Shown piece after piece: positions 31,967 to 43,900 of a stretch of 64,000 nt of DNA. The DNA comes from Euborellia annulipes (taxonomy: Eukaryota; Arthropoda; Insecta; Dermaptera; Anisolabididae), in NCBI GenBank assembly GCA_023213315.1, contig JAKCPI010004325.1, forward strand, positions 1 through 64,000, in the 5' to 3' direction. The notes beneath the pieces were generated by a model. It was not told the DNA's origin, did no database searches, and saw only the letters and a program-made list of their open reading frames with translations. A program made the translations under genes and the position numbers. How positions within the stretch are numbered: the stretch's first letter is position 1; each line of letters opens with the position of its first letter.

Positions 31967-34900
31967 TCAAAAATCCATTGGTGGAGGTTCTGGGGGCCCA
32001 TTTCTAAAGACTTTTCTTTGACCTAAGAAAAATAAATATTCTTAAAAGTAATCATGTAACTTTTTACTTTCTCTTACTCTATATGTACCATGTTATGCAC
32101 GAAGGAACCAACCGCCATTATGATCGAAATTGAGATAAGACCGCCATATTGTAGAGAAAAGGAAGATCTACCTCTTTATTTAAATCACAACATGTGCACT
32201 TTTTTGTATAAAACAAGAAAAAAAGTCATTGTCATTGGGTTTGTTTACAAGTGTGCAAATGAAATGCCTTTATCTCAATTAGGTTAATGGCGCTTGGTTC
32301 CTTCGTGCATAACATCGTCCATATATGAAATATATAGACATGGGAGTAACTAGGATGGTCCCGGTGGGGGGTGGGGAGACTTTTTAAGATGTAAACAAGA
32401 TATTAGAATTATTATTTTCCCTTACCTCTTTGACCATGAAGAAAAGGCTCTGCCTCAAAAGTATGGTCCCCACTTGTAATCCGTGAAGGTTTCTGAAAAG
32501 AAAAAATTAAATTTTATATTTAGATTAATAACGATTAAATGGCAATTTGTGGTTGCTAATTGTATAATTAATTATAACAAAATATAACAGATTTTTCAAA
32601 TAAGACTGCCCTCCTGAACAATATGGATTATTAGTTTTTCACGATCTTTCTGAATCTCTGAAAATCCGTACAGACCAACAATGTATGGGGAACAGTATCT
32701 ATTGAATAGAAAAGAGGATGCAGCCAAATAATTGAGCCTCTATTTGGTAATAAACACTCTTTAATGGAACGTTTCGGCTGGGATCAACCCTGCCATCTTC
32801 AGCCTTTAAAGAGTATATTTAAATTTTATATACATAAATAGAGTTGTCATTTGTTATTTGCATTTTATGTCCAACAAATGTAATAAATATTGTAAATAAT
32901 ATTATAAGCCTGAACTTCGTAGTATCACTTGTTGGTATTTTAAAGAATTATTACATTCGTTGGACATAAAATGCAAATAAGTTGTATTAACAAATGACAA
33001 CTCTATTTATGTAAATAAAATTTAAATATGCTCTTTGAAGGCTGAAGATGGCAGGGTTGATCACAGCCGAAACGTTCCATTAAAGTGTTTATTACCAAAT
33101 AGAGGCTTAATTATTTGGCTGCATCCTCTTTCCTATTCAACTGGGCTATTTTAAAAACTGTTAGGTTTAGTCATTTTTGTACTTTTTTGCATATAACTTG
33201 AGGACATATTTATTTTTTGGTTCTTTATATATTCAACTCCGCCCCCCCCGGGGGGGGGCCCCCCCGGGGGGATATAAAATTATAATATATCAAGTAGCGT
33301 ATATGCTGAGGTTTTTTTTTAAATTTTTTTCCTCAAAACTGGAAAGTTTATGAACTACTTATTCAGAACTGCAAATTCAAGTTTTGAAGCCGAAGATTTT
33401 GTTATATATTTTATTTTTTGTACACCTCAAATGGGTCTATAAACTATTTATTATTATTATTATTATCAAGTAGCGAAATTAAACTTGCCCTATTTCTTGA
33501 TGGCGTTCTTTTGACATCCGTTTCATAATCTTTTCGAGAATAATAGATAAGAGTAAAGCAGAGTAGAATCACGGCGGCAATTATTCCAAAAATTATCAAA
33601 TATAATGTTCTATCATATCTTTCATCATACTGAAAAATAAAAATATTGTTAGTAAAAAAAAAAATATTTCATCCTGGGGGAAAAAAATCATTAAAAAAAT
33701 GTAATCTACTTAATGATTATTCGTCCCAGATATACCCACGCGGGGATTAAAAATGTATATTAAAACTCTAAAATAAAAATAGATACCATGAAAACACAAT
33801 TCGGTCCTGCAAATGGATGAGGGCAAGGTAAACAAGCGGTGGCTGCCACTTCTGGTTGGTACCAGCCTCTAGGGCAGGAATCGCATGAGACACTTCCTTC
33901 GACACTATACGTCTCCACCGGACAGGGAACTATAAATACAATTATTAAAAAAAAAAAACGTTATTTTTACTTTCTCTTACCCTATATATGAAATATATAG
34001 AGATATTTGCGATCATGTCAAAAATTCGATGTCGAAATTTTGAAGGATATACTTGTTTTGAGGTCGCATGAGTCCAAAAAAGTGAGTCCCGAAAATTGGT
34101 TGTCTGTGTGTAACGATTTTTAGCATGAAGGAATTGAGCTACCGGATTGAAATTTTATATTTAAGTTAGGAAAAATGAACAAAATCAACCAAAAAGTGCT
34201 AGTACTTTACTGATGTACGTTTTCAGTTTTTTTTTTTTTTTTTTTTTGATTTTCGCAAAATTTGCTCCAATGATTTTGATAAACAAAAATCAGTTATTTT
34301 TTACATGCCCTTTAAAAAGTTTATTCTCATTTTGCCTTTGAAATCTTTTGAAGCACACTTTACTCTTGCACTTCATAAGAAAGATATCAGATTTTTCAAA
34401 TTCTTTTTCCGGCTCTTTCTTCCATAGAGCCAATGTTAAATCCTTATGGGGATTTGCTTGTTAATTTCGATCCCCCCTTTTGGAAATTTTTACACATTTT
34501 AACCAATTCTTATGAAATTTTGTATTTATTTAGGATTTTGAAAAATAACCATAGTTTATTTCAAGCAGTTGTGCTTCATTATATCAGGCTTTTAATACTT
34601 ACAACAGAGTTGATCTTTTAGAAAAAATCCAGCTGAACAAGCTTGAATAATTTGCAAATTCAAGTCATGTTTAGGAAAAAAATTTCTCTTATGATCCGTC
34701 AACCTAAAAAATACTGATGATCATTCATCAATTCAATCAAATCTAAATTCCTAAGATAAGAAAAAAATTTTTAAATTCTCACCAGGTGTTTGAAATATTT
34801 TATTTGTATTAGTCTCTAGCATCGTAAGAAATTTTATTTCCATTTTTTTCTGACACTCTAAACTACAAAGGTCCTTTAAACTGGGAATCCAAATAAATAC

Positions 34901-37900
34901 ATTTGTGATTTCTACAGTGAATTTCACATAAAATTCCAAAGGTTTCTGAAAAGGAGCAAATCAATTTCTATTATGATAAAATTTGATAACAATAACTTAC
35001 TTCATTGGTTGAATTGCATTTGGCATCCGTCAACTGCAAGAGACAAAGATTTGGCTTTCCGCATAATCGATCATTAATAACAGGCTGTACGAGATTCATC
35101 CAAAGAAGGTGATCTGTTTTATTACACACTTTAGGATCATAACTTTGCTCGCTTTTTTCAAAATATTTCGGAACCTTGACCACTAAACATGAGTTTTTAT
35201 ATAAATAAAGCAGGAAAATTAAAGAGAAATTAAAACAAATTGGAAAAATCAGGAAAAGGTAAGGCGCACATTGAGCTGAGTCACAAAGGACAGGATATTG
35301 CAGGAAAGCACAAAAAAAACTGTAACACATTTCCCAAGCACATTCTATTTGACCCTCAATTTGACAAGTCCATGTCTAGCGCAAGACGGTCCTCATTTTG
35401 CATCCCAATACGTGATTCTTTTCTTCGAAATGGGTCACGGAAACTAAGTGGTCATGCCAACACCAAATAGATCTCAATGTGCACTGGGCCTTATCCTATG
35501 GAACTTCTTAGAGCGAACGATCTTTATCACCATCTTCATAAACGAATAATTTTTATATTATTCAAGAGTTGAAAAAGAGCAAGTACGGGAACAGCAAATA
35601 AAGTTTTAAAAGGGCGAGTATTTAAGCCACGTGAGAGTCTATTAGGCGGCGTTCACACTGGGGTGATTGTTGCTAGCGGTAGTCGCGAGCGAGCCACAAC
35701 AGCTGATTCAATGGAATTTAAATGCGAAGGCGATGCAACAGTGTTCGCATATGGCGACTAGCGACATTATCGCCGTCACTGCTCTTGCTGGTCGCCTATC
35801 GCTTATCGCTTATCGCCGCGATCAGTTTAAATTAACATGGCGGCGAAGAAGGATTATTCGTAATTAATCGAGATTTTAATATAATAAAATAAAACGAGTG
35901 TCTGTGGAACCATACATTAAAAGAATATATCAGAAACGACACAACTAGTAGAGCATGGAGGGAATATATATCCCAAGAATTTAACGTTACAGGTCCAAAA
36001 GCTTTTTTTTATTTTATGCTCCCGTACTTGTAATATCAACAGATACTTCTCTTCGGATTATATTTATATTATTCATATAATTTTTAATCTTTCATTATTA
36101 ATTACCAGATAGAGTATGAGGAAACGTTTCATGAAGAGGTTCTGAAAATTCGGATTTATTAAAATCAACTCGACATTGGTAATTTCCATTATCCCTAAGA
36201 CCAACATCTGATATTAAAAGATGGCCGTCAGAAGTTGTAGTAAATCTTGAATCTAAAAAAAGAAAATTAATTAAAGAAAAAAAATGGAAGGCTCAGGTTC
36301 AGTATCATTGATGTGTGGTCCAGAGTAACACAACACATATACCCATTGTTTAAGAATGGTATTGCTCACCTGTAGTTGGGGTTCCTTCCTGATGGGTCCA
36401 ATGATAATCATAATCCTTATCGGCAAACTCTTCCTCTCGATTTCGAGGAAAACAAGGAATGCTGACTTGTGTGCCCAACAACACAAAAAGATCAACATCT
36501 AAAATCAAATAATAAATAATAATGATTTTCTAAAATTCACATATAATAAAAAAAAGATTTAAGAATTACATGCCAGATGATTTAATTAAATTTGGACTTA
36601 TCACTTGTCTAATTGTCTTGGACGATTTTTTCTCTCTAAAACGCTGATGCCTATGGCATCTTCTTTTTCTTAGGTGTCTCTCAGTTTTGTTATATCGATC
36701 GATTTCTTCTTTTAATGCGTTTCGAGTGTTGTCGGTTAAAAGAATTTCTGGTGTGACTTCGATATATTTAGAGCATCTGTATAAAATAAAAATGTATATA
36801 TATAAAAAATGAATTATCATTTTCTCAGAAAGAGTAATTTAAAATATTTTAGAGGAGAAAATTAGGTTTTAATAAAATTTTGAGAATAAAAGTAAAAATA
36901 ATAATAATCTTTAAGTGAAAGTGTATATTACTTGAAATTATCAAGAGCCCGTAAGAAGTCGAAAATAGGAAATTCCAAAGCTAAAGTTCGCATTTCTTCG
37001 ATGCATGGCCAAAGATTCACCATGCAGCTTATATCTTCATTGGAACAAGTAAATTTTTCATTGTGCTTAGCAGATTCATATTTCCTAGAAACTAATATTT
37101 ATTATAAGTCTCTAGATATTTTCTTTTCATTGTTATTTTTTAATTAATGTCGTTTCTTAAAAAATAAAAAAATACAGTAGATGAATAATATTTATTAAAT
37201 CAAATATCCGAAAAAGTATTTCATAAGATCAATTAGAATATTTGAGTTAATAAATATTAATTATATGCTTAATATGTATATTATTAGATAAAATTTATTT
37301 ATTATTTATTAAATAATTAAATCAAATGAATGTCTGCCAAATCCCAATCCAATCATGGGGATAATTAAGAGCCATAGACTAAGTTTTGTTAAATTTTGTT
37401 TTCCCATCTCACCCCTATTCAACATTAAGTTTGTAGAACTTACAGGTGAGGAGATTTTAAAGCGTGAATTTTTAATTTGATTATTTAAATATTGGGATGG
37501 AAGAGAGCAAAAGTACGGGTGAAGCGCAAATAAGGGGGTAGAGCGTTTGGATGCCAAATGCCGAAAAGGAGACGTTTCGGACAAAATTTTTATTCTTCCA
37601 TCCTCAGTCCTTGTAGGCTTATAATTTAATTAGGCACAAAGTTGCCATTGTTGTTGCGGCACAAATTTGAGAATTTGAAGAATCTCTAATAGTCTTTCAA
37701 GAAGCATTAAACTCTCGTCCGTTTTTATATAAAAAAATATATACCCCTACATGTGGACCAATTTGTGCCGCAACAACAATGTTTGTGCCTAATTTTAAAT
37801 TATAAGCCTACAAGGACTGGGGATGGACAAATAAAATTTTGCCCGAAACATCTCTTTTTCGGCATTTGGCATCCAAAGACTCTCTTTATTTGCTGCACCC

Positions 37901-40900
37901 GTACTTGTTCTCTTCCAACCCATAACATCAACAGCATCTTCTCTTCTAAATCAATGAAATAATCATATTAGTAAACGCAAAGAAACGAAGGCTGGTGCGC
38001 CTTAAAATTCCCCTCAACCCATTTCCCCTCAATTAAAAGAAACTTTTAATTTTTAGGAATAATTTTGTGTAAAAAGATTTTTAATTAAAAATCTGAATTA
38101 CCTGAAGAAATTATTGTTGTTGCTGGAGTGCTAGTTGGAAGAGTAAATAAAGGAAGAGTTGGTGGAAAGGAGAAGATCGTCATTCCAGGAATTTCAAAAC
38201 CTTCGCCATTGCCTTCAATGTTTTCTGTAGTATACGGTGTAATGTGCTCTGGTGGTCCAAATTCTTTAGAGTTATTAAATTTTTTGATAATTTCTTCAAT
38301 TAATAACGTAGTCTGTTCTTCTTTTTCAGTAGCATAAGTGAGAGTCGACGGAGATATTACAGTACCTGGTGCACTTGTAGTATTTTGGTCAGTTATAATA
38401 ATATTAACCGTAAGATTTCTATAATCAGTTTGGAATATTTGGGGAATTGGCTCAAGATGATATGATTTATTATCATCTTTTAAATGAACCTCAATAAAAT
38501 GACGAGAATCATAATTTGTTTGGGTCGTCGATGGGGTCGTTTTATTAGAAAATATATTGCTAAGTCCTGCTTCGAAATCTTTCAGGATGCTCAATGGAGT
38601 TGTCAATTGTTCATTTGGTGGTGTAAAAAATAACGATATATTATTATGACCTAATTCTATAGTAGATGTTATTTCCATAAAACTCTCGTTTTCTGTGGAT
38701 TTTGTTGTGAATGCTGCTGTTGATATGCTAGTGGATGTTGAAAAATGTTCATTTTTTGAAATATCAACTTTTATAAAAAAATTTCCGTATGTCGTTTGAT
38801 ATGTTTGTGGAATGAGATCTAAAGATATTGAGTGATTATTTCCTATTAAAATATTAATATTATTTTTAGGAATATGACTAGTTTGATTTTTTGAAAATAT
38901 ATTTTTTATTTCATCAAAAAATGATTGAGTTTTATTTTCTTCAATGGGAGGTTGAAACATAAAAGATTCATTTCCATGAGTTAAAGATAATAAAGAAGAA
39001 TTTTCATTTGGAGATTCGGTAAAAACGATATTGTTGTCAGTAATGTTTTTAACTTCTATTTGAATGGAAACATTCCCAAAAGTTGTATTATAAGTTTGAG
39101 GGTATTGATATAAATCTATGGGCTCTTTTTTTGTCCCCATATTTATTTGAATGAATGGAGTTGGGGCTGGTGTTGGCAAGGTAGGGGATTCTGAAAATGA
39201 TTCATTTAAAATATGTGTAGTTGTTAATTCATTAGTTTCAAAAAATGAAGATTCCATTAAACTTATTGTCGTTTTAGTACTTGGGGTTTGAAGAAAAATT
39301 GGAATGGTTGGTGTATTCAAGTCTTGTTTATTTTCTTTAGAAACAAAAGCTGTGTGCCAAGAAGTTGTTGAAGTTTGTTCTGTGCTTTCATACTCAGGAG
39401 TCTTCACTGAATTAATTTCAGAAGGAATAGTTGTTTGTTTTGTTGGTGCTTGTTCAAAAATATGTGTATTCCCAACAACTGGAGTTGATGATGAAGTTAA
39501 TTTTATTATTTCGTTTTCTGTTGTAATCTCAAATTTAGGGCTAGTAGTTATATTTGTCCCATTAATTTTTTTAAGAATAAAATTTTTTAAATCTGTAGCG
39601 TTAAAGACTTCGCCCTCAAAAACTGCATTTCCTTTAGGGTTAGGACCGAGGAGATCAATAATTGTCGAATAATTAGCTTTATTTCCATTGAAATCAAAAA
39701 GTAAGTTATTTTCATTTTCGATTTCGGGATTTTCAGTAATAATTGAAGAAGTTGTGCTTTCATTTGGACTCAGAAGGATTAGTTGTTTGTTTTGTTGGTG
39801 CTTGTTCAAAAATATGTGTATTCCCAACAACTGGAGTTGATGATGAAGTTAATTTTATTATTTCGTTTACTGTTGTAATAACAAATGTAGGGGTAGTAGT
39901 TATGTTTGTCCCATTAATTTTTTTAAGTATAAAATTCTTTAAATCTTTTGTGTTGAAAATCTCGCCTTCAAATTCAACGTTACCTTCGGGATGCTTTTCA
40001 AGATAATCAAGAATTGTTGAATAATTGCCTCGAGTTCCATTGAAATTAAATAATAATTCTTTTTCTAAATTTTCCAAATTTTTAGTAACATTTAAATTTT
40101 CCCGAATTGTTATTATTGTTGGTGTATTTGTTGTAAAATTTGCAATTTTTGTTGTTAAATATTCCTCAGGATATGCATCTTTAATTTTTCTAAAAGTTTT
40201 CTTAAGTTCACCAAAAGTTATTAAATTATCATTAAAATATAAAGTATCATTTAAAGATGTCAAATTTCTGTTAAGATTTTCAATTACTTTTTCTATTTCG
40301 TTTAAAGTCATTTCTTTTCCATTTAAATTCCAGGTGCTCTGAACTCCAGGATTCTCGGATGTTTCTTCTACGTTTAATTCTAAAAATTCTTTTAATTTTT
40401 TAGCTGGAAAATTTTCACCTTCAAAGGAAACATTTCCTTTGGGATTATCGCCGAGAGTGATAAGAATTTGTTCCTTAGTGGCTAGATTTCCATTAAAATC
40501 ATATAAAATTTCTTCGGGTAATTCAGATTTAAACGAAGTACTTTCAGAAGTTACAGGTGAAGAAGTAGTTTGACCAAGATTTTTTTGTTTTTCTAAAATT
40601 TTTTTAATTTCTTTGTTAGAAAATATTTCACCTTCAAAAGACGAATTTCCTTGAGGATTATCGCCAATAAGATTAAGAATTGTTTCGATACTTGCTTCGG
40701 TTCCATTAAAATTAAACAAATTTTGTTCTAGAAGTGTAGTAATTTCACTCAAAGGCGTGGTCAGATATTTTCTCTCCAAAAAATTCTTTAAATCTTTACT
40801 TTTAAAAATTTCTCCTTCAAAAGTTACATTTCCTTCAGGATTTGGGCCGATTAGATTATAAATTGTTGACAAATCGGTTTTAGTGCCATTAAATTCAAAT

Positions 40901-43900
40901 AAATTTTCTTCATTTGTTTTAGAGATTGGCGTGGTGGTCGAGTGCAATTTATTTTCGATGATTTTCTTTAATGATTCGTTCTCTTTCGTAGCAGTTGTTT
41001 GAAATAAGGATTCGGTAACATTATCATAAAATTTAGAAGATGATGTTATATCAAAATTAGATATACTTGTTGTGTTTTCGAAATTTTTTTTTGTAGAAAA
41101 TATTTTCTTTTCTAAAAAATCTTTAAGATCTTTACTTTTAAAAGTTTCTCCCTCAAAAGTAACATTCCCTTCTGGATTCGGTCCTAATTGATTTGATATT
41201 TCTTCTAAATTCATTTTGCGTCCATTGAATTCAAATAAATTTTCATCTGGTGTTGAAGTTTTCATCAAATCTTTATTTAATAAAATTTCCCTTAATTTAT
41301 TTGCTTGGTAATTTTGTCCTTCAAAACTAACTATTTTTTTATCATCTGGTTTTAAGTTTTTAATTATTTCTTCTAATGGCATTTTAATTCCATTAAAGTT
41401 ATATAATTTAGATTCTGTTGTAATAATTTCTGTAGTGGTTTTTAAAATAAATTCCTTTTCAATAAATTTCTTTAATGTTCCTGCATTGAATGTTTCACCC
41501 TCAAAAGTAATATTTCCATTTGGTGTCGGTCCAATTTTTTCTAAAATAGTCTTTAGATCAGTAGGCACTCCATTAAATTCATACAAATCGTTTGTTAAAT
41601 TATTTTTTGTGTTTAATTCTTGATAAACTGTAGATTGCGGGAAATTGCTAACACTTGGAGATGTAGAGCCTTCTTTAAATTCTTTCTTTAAAAACTCTTT
41701 TAAAACTTTAGCATCAAAATTTTCTCCTTCAAATGAAATATTTCCTTTAGGATTTTGATCTAATTTTTTCTTAATAGATTCTATACTTTGATAAGTTCCA
41801 TTAAATTCAAAAAAACCCGTGTCTAATGGTTTATTTGTTTTAGGGGCCGTTATTGTAGTTGATATTTTAGTAACCACTTCTGTATTTTTTGAGTAAGATT
41901 GGGTAGAGGGAGAAATTTCTATTTCTTCAGTTGGGTAGCCATTTTCTTCAAAATCTTTTATAATATCTAATAAAATGTCTGCTGGAATTTCGTTATTTTC
42001 AAATAAAACTAATTGCTGTTTATCTATTTCTTTTAAAGTATTTTTTATTTCTCTTATTGTTAAATTTTCCCCATTAAAATTATATTTTTCTTCAATCATT
42101 ACAGGTATGGTGGTTTTTATTTTGTTGATCGGCTGATGTGTAGTTGTTGTAATCTTGATAGTTGATTGATGTGTTCCTGTTTCATCCTCATTCTGAATAG
42201 AAGTAGTTGTCTCGGATATTTGCGTTTCAGAAGATGGTTTATTTTCAAATTCTGAGACCAATTCTAAAATTACATCAGCGGGAAGTAAGTTATCCTCAAA
42301 TTTAACAATTTCATTCTTTTTGTGTTTTAATTTCTTTTTTACTTCATCTATTGTTAGAAATTCTCCATTAATATTGAACTTTTCTTTAGTTGTTGTTGTT
42401 GTTGTAGTAGTAATTGTAGAAGATTCAATTTCTTCAAGTTGTTTTAATAATATATCAGCTCTTATAGGTTTCCCTTCAAAATCCACTATAGAATCTCCTT
42501 TATTTTTTAAAATATTTTTAATATCATCTATTCCTAATAAGTTTCCATTTAAATTAAATTTTTCTAAAGGTGTAGTATTATTGTCTATAAAATTTGGAGT
42601 GGTTAATGGACTCAAACTGGAGTTAATTAATGATATATTAGTAAAGAGGTCATTTATTTTATTAAAATGACTTTTAACATTATCGACTTCATTTGTAAAC
42701 ATTTTTGGAGTTGTTGATGTTTTATTTTCTCTGTTTTCCCATAAAACTGGAGTAACTTCAACTTCAGTTATAGTTTTTAGAGTGGAGGTCGTCTGTTTAT
42801 TTTCTGTAGTTTCATTTTCTTTATTTTCCCATAAGACTGGAGTAACTTTTTCTTCTTCTTGTGTAATTTTTTGTTCAAAAAGTTTTTCTAATACTAATTT
42901 CAAAAGGTTTTTATTAATTATTTCATTTTGGAAATTAATTTCTTCTTTTTTAACTTCAGCTAAATGTTGATTAATTTGATAAAGTGTCAAATCTTTGCCC
43001 TCGAAGTAAAATTTATTTAAAATTTGGTGCGATTTGGATGAGGGATTTTTCTTTAAATCCTCTAAAGAACCATAAAATCCTGGTTTTTCTTGATTTTGAT
43101 TTAATAATATATCAATTATGATTTCTAAATCATCTTTATTAACTAAATTGCCTTCTAAGTTGACTTTCTCTTTATTGTTGTATGGCAACACATCGAAAAT
43201 TTGTGTTAGAGTCAATTTTTCGCCATTAAAATCAAATTTTTTTGAAAAATCAGGTTCAAAATTAATTTCACGAATATTTCTTCTCGGGGAAAAATTTAAG
43301 AAATTATTTGAATTTGTTAGCTTTTCAAATAATAAATCATTCAATTCATTTTCATCAAAATGAAATAATTTATTCAATATAAGTTTTAAAAGTTTTCCAT
43401 TTATTTGAATATTTTCTAAATTTACTTTATCGTTAAATTCTTTAGAGGGGAAACTGTATAAATCATAAAGAGTTACCCTTTTATCATTAAAATTATAAAA
43501 TATATTTCCCTTTCCCATTTCCCAAATAATATCGGTTAAATTTTGTCCCTGCGACTCAGTTTTTAGTTTAAACAAACTCAAAAGTGTTAATTTTAAATCA
43601 CTAGAATCTAATGTTGTGTTTTCAAATGTTATATTTTTAATATAGTGTGGTAAAGTGTCTAAATAAATAAAAAGGTCTTTCAATTGTAGATATAGTCCAT
43701 TAATAATAAATCTAACAGAGATATCTGGCTTTATTTCTTTAGACATTAATCTATATTTAAAATATTCTAACGTTTTCAGATTACTTGAGATTTCATTTAA
43801 AGTCTTTTCTTTGCCCTCGAAATTCCAAAATCGTTTTTCCTCATGATTTGTTTTTATATTTTCAATCAACGCTTTAAGATCTTCAAAAGAATACAAAACA

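Noticed and set aside
36932..37091. Frizzled-type cysteine-rich domain in the exon with CSNEDISCMVNLWPC.
   Set aside because: Only four cysteines are present, and the order and spacing of the ten-cysteine Frizzled domain are not seen.
37309..37407. A signal-peptide-like open frame (MGKQNLTKLSLWLLIIPMIG) on the minus strand between the giant exon and the next exon.
   Set aside because: No usable donor follows before the stop, and the phase of exon 3 joins directly to the exon at 37,091. Its 5' side runs into a family C hairpin element.
39304..39672. Plus-strand open frames opposite the giant exon (39-45 kb).
   Set aside because: Shadow frames of the minus-strand coding repeats; hydrophobic composition results from reverse-reading AT-rich Lys/Glu/Asn codons.
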